A stretch of 43,767 nt of DNA from Labrys miyagiensis (GTDB taxonomy: Bacteria > Pseudomonadota > Alphaproteobacteria > Rhizobiales > Labraceae), in assembly GCF_030160835.1 (NCBI RefSeq), contig NZ_BSPC01000071.1, positions 1-43,767 of the forward strand, given 5' to 3'. Below, piece after piece: positions 26,733 to 35,297 of the stretch. The translations under genes and the position numbers were made by a program. Within the stretch, counting starts at the first letter, position 1. Every line of letters starts with the position of its first letter. The notes beneath the pieces were generated by a model, which saw only the letters and a list, made by a program, of their open reading frames with translations, was not told the DNA's origin and ran no database searches.

Positions 26733-28118
26733 ATGTTTCTGCGCCGGCCTGTCGTCATCGCCCTGCTGCTATGTGCCGGCGCGACAAGCGCGATGATCTA
26801 TCGCCGTTGCACGGCCGTTCAGGCGGGTCCGACCGTCACCGCCAGCCTGCATAGCGCGCTCGACAGGCCTGTCGGCTTGTTCGGCGTGCGCTCGGCGCGT
26901 GTCGTCGAGGCCGGCCTGTTCGGCATGCCGCAGCTCAGCCTCGCCGATATGAGCGCGGCGCCGAAATCCAGGGATGGCAGCAACGGCTTCGTCCTGCGCG
27001 CCACGCCGGCCTCGCTGGTGCTGACGCCTGATAGCGACGACCTTGCGGACCCTCCCGCCGATGGCGGCCCGCGCAGCGCGCCCATCCATGACGGCATGAA
27101 AAAGAATGCCGAGGGCTGGCCGACCGTGATGCGCGCCGCCAAGGGCGACCTCAATCCCGAGCGCGGGCCGGTGGAGAATGCCGCCTACATGGCCTATGGC
27201 GCCGACATCTTCTTCATGCCGCGCAGCGGGGCCAAGCCGATGGCGCGGGTGTCCCGCAAGCTCCAGCCACCGGCGACGGCGGAAGGGCTGCAGCAGTTCC
27301 GGCCGACCCGGCTGAACTCCATCGTCGCCACCCGCATGGCCGAGCGGCTGATGACGGCCGACCTCGATCTCGGCGGCAGCGATGGCGCGGTGCCGCTCGA
27401 TCATTCGCTGGCGCCGACGGGCGGCACTTCCCCGGCCGCCAGCCGCCCGGACCTTGCCAGCCTCAACAGCGGCACCACGCGCTCGGACGAGACGGCGCCG
27501 GTCGAGCTGGCGATGGCTGACCCCGCCGCAACACAGCCCACGGTCACCCTTGCCAGCGTGCAGCCGACCACGCCGGATGACGCCCAGGACCTGCCGGATA
27601 TCGGTGATGACGAAGGCCTGACGGACGCCCAGAAGAAATCGCGCATCGCAGGCCTGCCCGGCTTCGACGACGGCAAGCCGCGCCCACTCGACCTGCCGCC
27701 CGTCGCCTTCACCAAGGGCCAGATCTGCCTTGCCACCGCCATTTATTTCGAGGCGCGCGGCGAAAGCCGGGAAGGGCAGGTAGCGGTGGCCCAGGTGATC
27801 ATCAACCGCCTGCGCTCGCCCTTCTATCCCAAGAATATCTGCGACGTCGTCTATCAGGGCGCCAGCAACCATCGCTATGGCGGCTGCCAGTTCTCCTTCG
27901 CCTGCGACCTCACGGCCGACAAAGTCACCGAGAAGGAGCCTTGGGACCAGGCACTCGTCATCGCCGAACGTGTGATGAACGCCAAGGACTGGATCCCCGA
28001 AGTCGGCAATGCCACGCATTACCACGCCAACTACGTCCGCCCGCGCTGGGTGCGCGACATGACGGAAAAGGACAAGATCGGCAAGCACATCTTCTATCGC
28101 GTGAAATGGTGGGCGTGA
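26733..28118 (+). CDS. SleB-like cell wall hydrolase
   Basis: 461 residues. An N-terminal signal or anchor (VVIALLLCAGATSAMIY) is followed by a long low-complexity, probably disordered region (about 30-320). The hydrolase_2 (SleB) domain is at the C-terminus (about 325-461). The catalytic Glu is E340 in IYFEARGESREGQVAVAQVI, and the family features YGGCQFSFACD and NATHYHANYVRPRW follow. It cleaves peptidoglycan glycan strands, probably as a lytic transglycosylase, in the periplasm. It is not a spore protein in this setting. It is divergent from the uracil-DNA glycosylase and 95 bp before the DUF2339 gene. Confidence 0.92.
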   Translation: MFLRRPVVIALLLCAGATSAMIYRRCTAVQAGPTVTASLHSALDRPVGLFGVRSARVVEAGLFGMPQLSLADMSAAPKSRDGSNGFVLRATPASLVLTPDSDDLADPPADGGPRSAPIHDGMKKNAEGWPTVMRAAKGDLNPERGPVENAAYMAYGADIFFMPRSGAKPMARVSRKLQPPATAEGLQQFRPTRLNSIVATRMAERLMTADLDLGGSDGAVPLDHSLAPTGGTSPAASRPDLASLNSGTTRSDETAPVELAMADPAATQPTVTLASVQPTTPDDAQDLPDIGDDEGLTDAQKKSRIAGLPGFDDGKPRPLDLPPVAFTKGQICLATAIYFEARGESREGQVAVAQVIINRLRSPFYPKNICDVVYQGASNHRYGGCQFSFACDLTADKVTEKEPWDQALVIAERVMNAKDWIPEVGNATHYHANYVRPRWVRDMTEKDKIGKHIFYRVKWWA

Positions 28119-28213
28119 CATTTCCCGATGTGATGGCTGGCTGATCCGTCTGCATCCACAGGCTGTGTAACCGGCGGCATACAAAAGTCCTCGATTCCGG
28201 CATAAGCAGAAGC

Positions 28214-31018
28214 ATGTCCGATGATGTCATTCTGATCCTGCTGGTTATTCTCGTGGCGATCGCCTTCCCGGTGCTGGCGATCGCGAGCTTCGTCATGGCG
28301 CTCGGGCTGAAGCGCCGGGTTCGACAATTGGAAGATCAGGTTGGGCAGTTGCGGTCCCAGCATTCGGCGGTGCAGGCGACGGCGAAACCTCCAACCACCG
28401 ACACGCTGCGCGAGTCATCGATCCCAGTTCCCGTTGCAACCGTGCCGCCCGATGCGCCCAAGGCCACCCCGGCGCCGGAATCGCAACCCGTCACGCCGGT
28501 TCCGCCCGTCTTGCCGCCAAAACCGACAATGGAGGGGGAGGAAACCGATATCCCCGCCCTGTCGCCTCCGATCGCCGCCCGGCAAGCCGCGCCTGCACGC
28601 GCGTCGATCAGCCTCGAAGAGCGTCTCGGCACGCGCTGGGCGGTCTGGGTCGGCGGCGTGGCGCTGGCGCTCGGCGGTGCGTTCCTGGTGCGCTATGCCA
28701 TCGAAGAGGACCTGATCGGTCCGGCCGCCCGTATCATCGCCGGTCTTCTCTTCGCGCTCGCCCTGATTGCGGGGGGCGAATATCTGCGCCGCCGCCCTGC
28801 CGCCCCGGCCGGGATCGGGGCCGCCTATATTCCAGGCGTGGTCACGGCGGCCGGCACGGTCGCGCTGTTCGCCACCATCTATGCGGCCTATGCGGTGTAT
28901 GGTTTCCTCAGCCCGGCCCAGGCCTTCATCCTGCTCGGCGCAGTCGGCGTCGGCACCATGTATGCGGCAGCCCTGCACGGACCGGGGCTCGCCGGTCTCG
29001 GCCTTGTCGGCGCCTATGGCACGCCCTTGCTGGTCTCCACCAGCCAGCCGAGCCCGTGGGCCCTGGCGCTCTTCGTGCTGGTGGTAACGGCCGCCGCCTT
29101 CGTGCTGTCGCGCGCCCGTCTTTGGCGCTGGCTGGCGGTGACGGCCAGCGTGGCGGCGCTGCTCTATGGCGCCCTGCTGATCAACATGATGGGAGACGAT
29201 CCGAGCCCGGTGGCCGCCTTCACTTTGGCGCTGGCGCTGCTGATCGGGGCCGTCCTGGTCTATGAGCCTCATCGCGGCAAGACCTATCAGAGCTTCGACT
29301 GGGTAGGCGCGGGGGCGCTGGCCGGACTTGCGGTGCTGGCGCTGGCCTTTGCCGATGCCGATTTCTTCTCGCAGACCTCGCTGGCGACCCTGCTGATCGT
29401 GGTGGCGGTGGCGCTTGCCAGCGCTCTTGTTTTTGACGCGATGGCTCCCGCAGCAGTGATCGCCGGCATTGCGGCTGTCGTCTGCCTGTGGATCTGGCCG
29501 ATCGACAGCCAGCTTGCCGCCGAGCCGATGATGCTGGTTCCCGGCCATCTCTATCTGCCTTTCCTGATGCCGGATGCGCTGCAGGCCTATCTGGAAATGG
29601 CGATCATTCCCGCCGTGGCCCTGTTCGCGGCGACGACATCAAGCCTGATGCGCCAGCCGCGGGCGCTGCAGCCGGCTTTCGCCCTGGCACTGGCCGGTGC
29701 GGGAACTCCGATCTTCGCCTTGGCGACCGCCTATCTGCGCATTGAAAGCTTCCGGGAAAGCCTGCCCTTCGGCGCCGTCGCGGCGGGGCTCGCGCTGCTG
29801 TTCGCCTTCACCACCGAGCGCTTCCTGCGCCTCGAGGCGCGGACCGCGCCTGCACACGCCAACGTGGCGATACCGGGCGCAGGCTCGTCGCTGCATGCCG
29901 TCGCGAGCTGCAGCGCAGTGGCGCTGACGCTTGCCTTCGTGATTGCGGATTCACCGCTGACGCTTGCTTTCGGCCTGTCGGCCCTCGGCGCCGCCTGGGT
30001 CTCCACACTACGGCCTCTGCCGGCCCTGCGCTGGTGCGCCGCCGGCTTCGTGCTCCTCGTCCTTGCCCGCCTCGGCGGCGCCTGGATGCTGGCGGGCGGT
30101 GTCCTCGACGGCTTCCCCGGCTGGCAGGACATCGCGCTGCGCTATGCCATCCCGGCGGCGGCGATCTACGGCGGCGGCGTGTGGTTGCGGCGCAGCCGTG
30201 TCGATACGCCGGCAGTCATCCTCGATTTCGGTGCGATCCTCCTCGCGGCCACAGCGGCGGTCCTTGCGATCCGCCTCACCGTGCGCGGCCCGGAGGAGGC
30301 CCTCCATCCCGGTATGAGCCTGGCGGAGGCCGGCCTCTACTCTATGCTCGCCTTTGTGGTCGCGACGGTGCTGGTCTATCGCTCCGCTTCGACAAGCAGT
30401 CCCGTTTATCGTCTGGCGGCACCAGTCGTCACCATTGTAGGGCTTTGTACGACCCTGGTCGGGCCGCTGGTAACAGCCAATCCCCAGGTAAGCGACATGC
30501 CTGTCGCCGGCGGCATTCTCTTCAACGAGCTGCTGCCCGGCTACGTGCTGCCGGGCCTGGCTGCGGCGGGCGCGGCTCTCGCCTGGCGCTGGTACGGGCA
30601 GGGCGTCGGTCCCCATATCGACAAGGCAATCTTCCGCGCGCTGTGCGGCGTCACCGCCTTCGTGCTCGGCTTCTTCTATGTCACGCTGGAAGTGCGCAAG
30701 ATCTTCACCGGCGGCCTGCCGGGCTTCGAGGCTCTCTCCTCGCCGGAAAACTGGGGCTACACCATCGCCTGGCTGCTCTACGGCATCGCCCTGCTGGCGA
30801 TCGGCATCTGGGCGAAGGCGATGCCCATCCGCCTTGCCTCGGCCATCGTCATCATGCTGGCCGTGATCAAGGCCTTCCTGTTCGACCTCTCCGAACTCGA
30901 AGGCATCTGGCGGGCGCTCTCCTTCATCGGACTCGGCGTGGCGCTGATCGGCATCGGGCTGGTCTATCAGCGCCTGCTGTTCGGCAAGAGAGTGGCGGAA
31001 GGCAAGCAAGGCATTTGA
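28214..31018 (+). CDS. DUF2339 large polytopic membrane protein
   Basis: 934 residues. An N-terminal membrane segment is followed by a short coiled stretch (RRVRQLEDQVGQL) and a Pro/Ala-rich linker to about residue 125. The DUF2339 signature begins with LEERLGTRWAVWVGGVALALGGAFLV, and more than twenty further hydrophobic helices fill the rest. The function is not known. The coiled-coil plus membrane layout is the normal one for the family. Its last 52 bases overlap the end of a small gene on the other strand. Confidence 0.88.
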   Translation: MSDDVILILLVILVAIAFPVLAIASFVMALGLKRRVRQLEDQVGQLRSQHSAVQATAKPPTTDTLRESSIPVPVATVPPDAPKATPAPESQPVTPVPPVLPPKPTMEGEETDIPALSPPIAARQAAPARASISLEERLGTRWAVWVGGVALALGGAFLVRYAIEEDLIGPAARIIAGLLFALALIAGGEYLRRRPAAPAGIGAAYIPGVVTAAGTVALFATIYAAYAVYGFLSPAQAFILLGAVGVGTMYAAALHGPGLAGLGLVGAYGTPLLVSTSQPSPWALALFVLVVTAAAFVLSRARLWRWLAVTASVAALLYGALLINMMGDDPSPVAAFTLALALLIGAVLVYEPHRGKTYQSFDWVGAGALAGLAVLALAFADADFFSQTSLATLLIVVAVALASALVFDAMAPAAVIAGIAAVVCLWIWPIDSQLAAEPMMLVPGHLYLPFLMPDALQAYLEMAIIPAVALFAATTSSLMRQPRALQPAFALALAGAGTPIFALATAYLRIESFRESLPFGAVAAGLALLFAFTTERFLRLEARTAPAHANVAIPGAGSSLHAVASCSAVALTLAFVIADSPLTLAFGLSALGAAWVSTLRPLPALRWCAAGFVLLVLARLGGAWMLAGGVLDGFPGWQDIALRYAIPAAAIYGGGVWLRRSRVDTPAVILDFGAILLAATAAVLAIRLTVRGPEEALHPGMSLAEAGLYSMLAFVVATVLVYRSASTSSPVYRLAAPVVTIVGLCTTLVGPLVTANPQVSDMPVAGGILFNELLPGYVLPGLAAAGAALAWRWYGQGVGPHIDKAIFRALCGVTAFVLGFFYVTLEVRKIFTGGLPGFEALSSPENWGYTIAWLLYGIALLAIGIWAKAMPIRLASAIVIMLAVIKAFLFDLSELEGIWRALSFIGLGVALIGIGLVYQRLLFGKRVAEGKQGI

Positions 31019-31266
31019 GGCCGGTTATCACTTCTCAGGCAGATGTAGGCTAGGAGCGCCTCTCGCTCCGCAATTTCCGCGGTTGGGTAGAAGCTTGGCT
31101 CGGCTGGTAGCGGAGCCCAGCCTTCCGCGATGACGACACCTTCATATTCGTTGCGATACCAATACTCCTCTCGCGTCGAATAGGTGCCGTCCTCACGCCT
31201 GATGATGACAACCCGCCGTAAGCTATTCTGGGAAGTCAAGATTTTTTCGATCTTGTCTACATCCAT
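30967..31266 (-). CDS. Small hypothetical protein
   Basis: 99 residues (MDVDKIEKILTSQNSL...). The sequence is well mixed and not Arg/Pro-rich, unlike antisense artefacts here. It includes VVIIRREDGTYSTREEYWY, then GWAPLPAEPSFYPTAEIAER. This pattern (REDG.Y...E, then TAE.AE.EA) resembles short uncharacterised proteins I associate with Hyphomicrobiales, which are possibly small beta-rich domains. The AT-richer start region and a low-GC leader also suggest a real gene. The last 17 residues read antisense through the end of DUF2339. It precedes the phosphatase-like gene's 3' end and has no known function. Confidence 0.6.
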   Translation of the reverse strand: MDVDKIEKILTSQNSLRRVVIIRREDGTYSTREEYWYRNEYEGVVIAEGWAPLPAEPSFYPTAEIAEREALLAYICLRSDNRPQMPCLPSATLLPNSRR

Positions 31267-31290
31267 TCGAAAATCCGCCGATCGGGTGCC

Positions 31291-31797
31291 TCACAACGTC
31301 AGCGCAAACGGCACGCCCTCGAAGCAATCCTCGCCGCGGCCGATCGCATCGATGGCGGCGATCATGCGTCCCTGGCGCTTGAGGCGGGCATCGGCGAGGG
31401 CCACGATGCGCTTGTTGGGCGTCGCGGTCGGCGAGAGTCGGCGGATGGTCTGGGCCAGCTCCATCTCGTCAAGATGCGGATTGAGGGCGCAGGCCGTGGT
31501 GAAGGCAGCGGCGGTGGAGCGGCTGACGCCGGCAAAGCAATGCACCACCAGCGGCGTGGTCTGGTCCCAGGCGGTGACGAAGCGCAGCAATTGCGACAGG
31601 TGGTCTTCGCCCGGCAGAATCTGCCCGTCGGCCATCTCGATGATGTCGTTCATGCCGAGGAAGAGATGCATCCTCTCCTCCACCGTGGCAGGCCGCACGA
31701 CTTTGGTGCCCACATTGAGCAGGGTCAGGATCTGCCGGGCGCCGGTGGCCATCACGGTGGCGTCGAGCAGGGAGAGCGAGCAGACATTGATTTGCAT
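31291..31797 (-). CDS. Protein tyrosine phosphatase-like protein
   Basis: 168 residues from ATG 31797. The P-loop signature C87-x5-R93 is in VHCFAGVSRSTAAAF, and the general acid may be the Asp in the DDIIEM-like segment (NDIIEMADG). It belongs to a small cysteine phosphatase group found in alphaproteobacteria, whose substrate is unknown. It is the third gene of a tight leftward unit, 7 bp after the HD-domain gene, which itself follows tag by 2 bp. The longer reading from 31884 overlaps the HD gene and is not preferred. Confidence 0.87.
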   Translation of the reverse strand: MQINVCSLSLLDATVMATGARQILTLLNVGTKVVRPATVEERMHLFLGMNDIIEMADGQILPGEDHLSQLLRFVTAWDQTTPLVVHCFAGVSRSTAAAFTTACALNPHLDEMELAQTIRRLSPTATPNKRIVALADARLKRQGRMIAAIDAIGRGEDCFEGVPFALTL

Positions 31798-31804
31798 GGG
31801 CGGC

Positions 31805-32413
31805 TTACCGAAAAATCTGGACAAATCGATCAAGAAACATTTTTTGCGCCTCGGAGGCGGGCAGGGGCTCCAGCCTGACCCCATCCATCGTCCCAGGCAG
31901 CGGGCGCGGATCGCCGAAGATGCGGCAGGATTCCTCGATGCCGAAGCCGGCGAGCTGCGTCGCCTCCAGGAAGGCCGCGACCTTGTCGGCCTTCTTGGTG
32001 AGCGCCTTGATCGCTGACGGCGTCACCGCCGGCAGGCCGAAACGCAGATGGATGGCGCCGAGCAGGCGCGCCTCCACCCCCTTGTAGCTCTCGCCGATAA
32101 CCGCCTTGAAGGGCGAAATCATGTCGCCGATCACATATTCGGGCGCGTCATGCAGGAGCACCATCAGCCGCGTCGTCTCCGGCAGGCCGGGCTCCATGGC
32201 ATCGAGCACGTCGAGCACCAGCACGCTGTGCTGCGCCACCGAGAAGATGGCGTTGCCGCTGGTCTGGCCGTTCCAGCGGGCGACACGGGCGAGGCCATGG
32301 GCGATGTCCTCGATTTCGACATCGAGCGGGGAGGGATCGAGCAAATCGAGCCGGCGTCCCGACAACATGCGCTGCCAGGCCCTGTGCTTGGTTGTAGCCT
32401 TGTCGCGCATCAT
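31805..32413 (-). CDS. HD-domain phosphohydrolase, YfbR-like (5'-deoxynucleotidase type)
   Basis: 202 residues. Metal ligands of the HD superfamily are visible: His in VAQHSVLVLD near residue 62, the HD pair in LLHDAPEYVIGDM near 88, and a later Asp in KKADKVAAFLEA near 143. YfbR-type enzymes dephosphorylate deoxynucleoside 5'-monophosphates, but the exact substrate is not shown by the sequence. It lies between tag and the phosphatase-like gene with 2 and 7 bp spacing, so it is co-transcribed and probably translationally coupled. Confidence 0.88.
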   Translation of the reverse strand: MMRDKATTKHRAWQRMLSGRRLDLLDPSPLDVEIEDIAHGLARVARWNGQTSGNAIFSVAQHSVLVLDVLDAMEPGLPETTRLMVLLHDAPEYVIGDMISPFKAVIGESYKGVEARLLGAIHLRFGLPAVTPSAIKALTKKADKVAAFLEATQLAGFGIEESCRIFGDPRPLPGTMDGVRLEPLPASEAQKMFLDRFVQIFR

Positions 32414-32415
32414 GA

Positions 32416-33033
32416 TCAGCCCGGATGGCCCTTACGGCCCAGCTCAGCGCATTCGGCATGGCGGAAGCAGTCGACCAGATGGTCGTTGACCATGCCCACC
32501 GCCTGCATGAAGGCATAGACGATGGTGGGGCCGACGAATTTGAAGCCGCGCGACTTCAGGTCCTTGGAGATCGTCTGGGAGAGTGGCGTCTCGGCTGGCA
32601 CTTCGCCGATCGCGCGGGGCATGTTCTGGACCGGCTTGCCATCCAGGAAGTCCCATAGATAGCGCGAGAAGCCCTGCTTCTCCTCGATCTCGAGCCAGAG
32701 CCTGGCGCCGATGATGGTGCCTTCGACCTTGGCCTTGTTGCGGATGATGCCGGGGTCGGCCATCAGCGCCGCGACTTTCTCGGGGCCGTAATGCACGATC
32801 TTGCCGGGCTCGAAGCCGTCGAAGACCTCGCGAAAGCGTTCGCGCTTGCGCAGGATGGTGATCCAGGACAGGCCCGCCTGGAAACCGTCGAGGATCAGCT
32901 TCTCGTAGAGCGCGCGGCCGTCATATTCAGGCACGCCCCATTCCTCGTCGTGATAGGCGACATAGAAGGGATCGGTGCCGGGCCAGGGGCAGCGCCACTT
33001 GCCGTCGTCGTGAAGGATGGCTGTACGTTCCAT
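32416..33033 (-). CDS. tag: DNA-3-methyladenine glycosylase I
   Basis: 205 residues from ATG 33033. Excises 3-methyladenine. Zinc ligands match the Tag family: Cys in RCPWPGTDP, His in [10 protein letters not shown], and His/Cys in VNDHLVDC. The core [22 protein letters not shown] and [20 protein letters not shown] are strongly conserved. It is the first gene of a three-gene leftward unit. The longer frame to 33156 runs into an R3 repeat and is rejected. No LexA box was found upstream. Confidence 0.97.
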   Translation of the reverse strand: MERTAILHDDGKWRCPWPGTDPFYVAYHDEEWGVPEYDGRALYEKLILDGFQAGLSWITILRKRERFREVFDGFEPGKIVHYGPEKVAALMADPGIIRNKAKVEGTIIGARLWLEIEEKQGFSRYLWDFLDGKPVQNMPRAIGEVPAETPLSQTISKDLKSRGFKFVGPTIVYAFMQAVGMVNDHLVDCFRHAECAELGRKGHPG

Positions 33034-33078
33034 CGCCTCTCTTTGCCACGAGGAGGACGACTCGGGAAGGGGCGGCTT

Positions 33079-33150
33079 GGTGTGCCGGTCTTCAGACCGG
33101 CATGGAACCTCATCCGCTGAGGGCATGCCGGTCTGAAGACCGGCACACCG
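33079..33150. repeat. R3 palindromic element (R3b)
   Basis: Inverted arms of about 26 bp (ggtgtgccggtcttcagacc... and its complement) with a short loop. Each arm is itself GCCGGTCT-TC-AGACCGGC. It lies in the divergent region between tag and the luciferase-like gene, 46 bp from the tag start and 69 bp from the other. Confidence 0.92.
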
Positions 33151-33218
33151 GACCATTGCCTCACCGCCTCCAGCCCCTATATCAGCCTGACCTTCCTCAT
33201 TTCATCCCGCAGTTTTTC

Positions 33219-34226
33219 ATGACCCCGATTTCGCTCCTCGATCTTTCGCCCGTCTCCGTCGGCAGCACGCCCGGCCAGGCCCTCAACAATTCACGCGAAC
33301 TGGCCCGCCATGCCGAGAAGCTCGGCTACAAGCGTTTCTGGATGGCCGAGCATCACAACATGCCAGGGATCGCCAGCGCGGCGACGGCGGTGGCGCTGGC
33401 CCATGTCGCCGAGGGCACGAAGACGATCCGGCTCGGCTCGGGTGGCGTCATGCTGCCCAACCATGCGCCCTTGATGGTGGCGGAAGCCTTCGGCACGCTG
33501 GCCGCGCTCTATCCCGGCCGCATCGATCTCGGTGTCGGCCGCGCGCCGGGCACCGACCAGATTACGGCCCATGCGCTCCGTCGCAACCTCAATGCTGATA
33601 TCGACGCCTTCCCGCGCGACGTCATCGAGCTGATGAGCTATTTCCGCCCGGCCGAGCCCGAGCAGCGCGTGCAGGCAGTGCCGGGCGCGGGGCTTAACGT
33701 GCCGGTCTGGATCCTGGGGTCGAGCCTGTTCGGCGCCCAGCTTGCCGCCATGCTGGGCCTGCCCTTCGGCTTCGCCTCGCATTTCGCTGCCGCGGACCTC
33801 GAAGGCGCCGTCGAAATCTATCGCCGCCGCTTCGAGCCCTCCGAGCATCTCGACAAGCCCTATGTGATGCTCGGGGTCAATGTCGTGGCCGCCGAGACGG
33901 ACGAGGAAGCGAAATTCCTGCAGAGCACACGGCTCCAGTCCTTCGTCAACCTGCGCACCGGCAGGCCCGGCCAGATCCCGGCGCCGGTTGAGAACTATGA
34001 GGAGACGCTCGATGCCGTCGGCCAGGCCGTGCTGCGCCAGAGCCGCTTCTCGTCCGTGGTCGGCTCGCCCAAGGCCGTGAAGGCGGGTCTTGACGAGTTC
34101 ATCGCGCGCACAGGCGCCGACGAGATCATCGCCACCAGCATGATCTACGATTTCAAAAAGAGCCTGCGCTCCTACGAGATCCTCGCCGATGTGGCGATCG
34201 CGCCGGCGGAAGCGAGCATGGCGTAA
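33219..34226 (+). CDS. Luciferase-like flavin-dependent monooxygenase (LLM class)
   Basis: 335 residues from ATG 33219. The upstream 39-codon extension is repeat DNA. TIM-barrel FMN/F420-type oxidoreductase with family segments: [35 protein letters not shown], then [20 protein letters not shown] and [15 protein letters not shown]. It resembles the MsnO8/YhbW group that most Proteobacteria carry with an unknown substrate. It stands alone between divergent tag and convergent ygfZ. The stop is 3 nt from an R1 repeat. Confidence 0.93.
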   Translation: MTPISLLDLSPVSVGSTPGQALNNSRELARHAEKLGYKRFWMAEHHNMPGIASAATAVALAHVAEGTKTIRLGSGGVMLPNHAPLMVAEAFGTLAALYPGRIDLGVGRAPGTDQITAHALRRNLNADIDAFPRDVIELMSYFRPAEPEQRVQAVPGAGLNVPVWILGSSLFGAQLAAMLGLPFGFASHFAAADLEGAVEIYRRRFEPSEHLDKPYVMLGVNVVAAETDEEAKFLQSTRLQSFVNLRTGRPGQIPAPVENYEETLDAVGQAVLRQSRFSSVVGSPKAVKAGLDEFIARTGADEIIATSMIYDFKKSLRSYEILADVAIAPAEASMA

Positions 34227-34229
34227 ATA

Positions 34230-34317
34230 CTGGGAGCGCGGACATCTTGTCCGCTTCTTCCCTTCTGGTGAAAAAAGTGGTGGTTCCGAGGGGCGGACAA
34301 GATGTCCGCGCTCCCAG
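34230..34317. repeat. R1 palindromic element (R1f)
   Basis: Runs from 3 nt after the LLM stop to the base before the ygfZ stop codon (34318). Arms about 30 bp with stem GCGGACA-TCT-TGTCCGC on both sides. Confidence 0.93.
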
Positions 34318-35169
34318 TCAGGCGCTCGCCTTCTGAGCTTCCGCCGGCGCCTTCCACCAACCAGGCTTCGCCACCATAAGCTCGATCTCATCGGCCTTCA
34401 GCGTCTCGCCCTTCTGCGCGCCTTCCTCCACCCGGTCGAGCCGCAACAAGGCGAGACCGCGCGAGCCGGCGGAGGAGCCGAGCGTGCCGGCTGGCTTGTC
34501 GCCGATGCGGATCTCGGTGCCGGTGGCGGGCAGGGGAGATTTGGCCGTCACCGGCAGGATGCGGGTGCGGGCGGTGCCGCGGTGCTGCATGCGGCTGACG
34601 ACCTCCTGGCCGACATAGCAGCCCTTCTTGAAGTCGACGCCATCGAGCATGTCCATCAGCGCCTCATGCGGGAAAGTATCGCCGAAGGCGAAGTCCTTGC
34701 CGCCTTCGGGAATGCCGAGGCCGATGCGGCGGGCGTGATAGGCGGCGACCGCGGCTTCATCCACAACGCCCGCTGCCGGCATCAGGATGCGCTGGCCAAG
34801 ACCGGGGTGACGCGGATCGGCAAAGGCGATGGCATCGGCTCCAGGGGTGATCCCTGGAGGAAGCGCCGCATGCACGCTCCAGCCTTCCGACAGGTCCTCC
34901 ACCGCGACCTTGGCCCGCAGCCTGTAAAAACTTAGACGCTTGGCAAAGTCGCCCGCCTTGCCGCGGTCCGTATCGAGATAGAGGCGGCCGTCCTCGTCGG
35001 TGGTGGCCAGGAAATCGAACAGGATCTTTCCCTGCGGCGTCAGCAGCGCGCCCCAGCGTCCCCCGCCCGGTTTGAGCCCGGCAATGTCGCAGGTGACGAG
35101 GTTGGCGAGCCAGGAGTTCGCATCCTCGCCGCTAAGGCGGAGCACGGCACGGTCGGGCAGATGGATCAT
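34318..35169 (-). CDS. ygfZ: Folate-binding Fe/S-cluster protein YgfZ
   Basis: 283 residues from ATG 35169. Tetrahydrofolate-dependent factor for repair and maturation of some Fe-S proteins, related to GcvT. The family motif KGCYVGQEVVSRMQHRG is near residue 190-206, and the conserved Cys is present. The N-terminus has the GcvT-like GEDANSWLANLVTCDI and WGALLTPQGKILFDF segments. It is divergent from the dihydroorotase gene (128 bp gap). A start 12 codons earlier (35205) is open but less conserved. Confidence 0.93.
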   Translation of the reverse strand: MIHLPDRAVLRLSGEDANSWLANLVTCDIAGLKPGGGRWGALLTPQGKILFDFLATTDEDGRLYLDTDRGKAGDFAKRLSFYRLRAKVAVEDLSEGWSVHAALPPGITPGADAIAFADPRHPGLGQRILMPAAGVVDEAAVAAYHARRIGLGIPEGGKDFAFGDTFPHEALMDMLDGVDFKKGCYVGQEVVSRMQHRGTARTRILPVTAKSPLPATGTEIRIGDKPAGTLGSSAGSRGLALLRLDRVEEGAQKGETLKADEIELMVAKPGWWKAPAEAQKASA

Positions 35170-35297
35170 TACAGGTGGTCCTTTTGGGCCTTCCCTATAT
35201 GGCAATCCCTATGCGCGCCGTGAAGGGGCGGCAGATTGCCGATTGAAACGCAAGGCGCTCTGGGGGAGAAGGGGGCGGTTGTTTTCAGGAGCCGACC

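Noticed and set aside
26769-28184. 471-codon leftward frame antisense to the SleB-like gene
   Set aside because: The SleB domain on the plus strand is clear, and the antisense product shows no domain.
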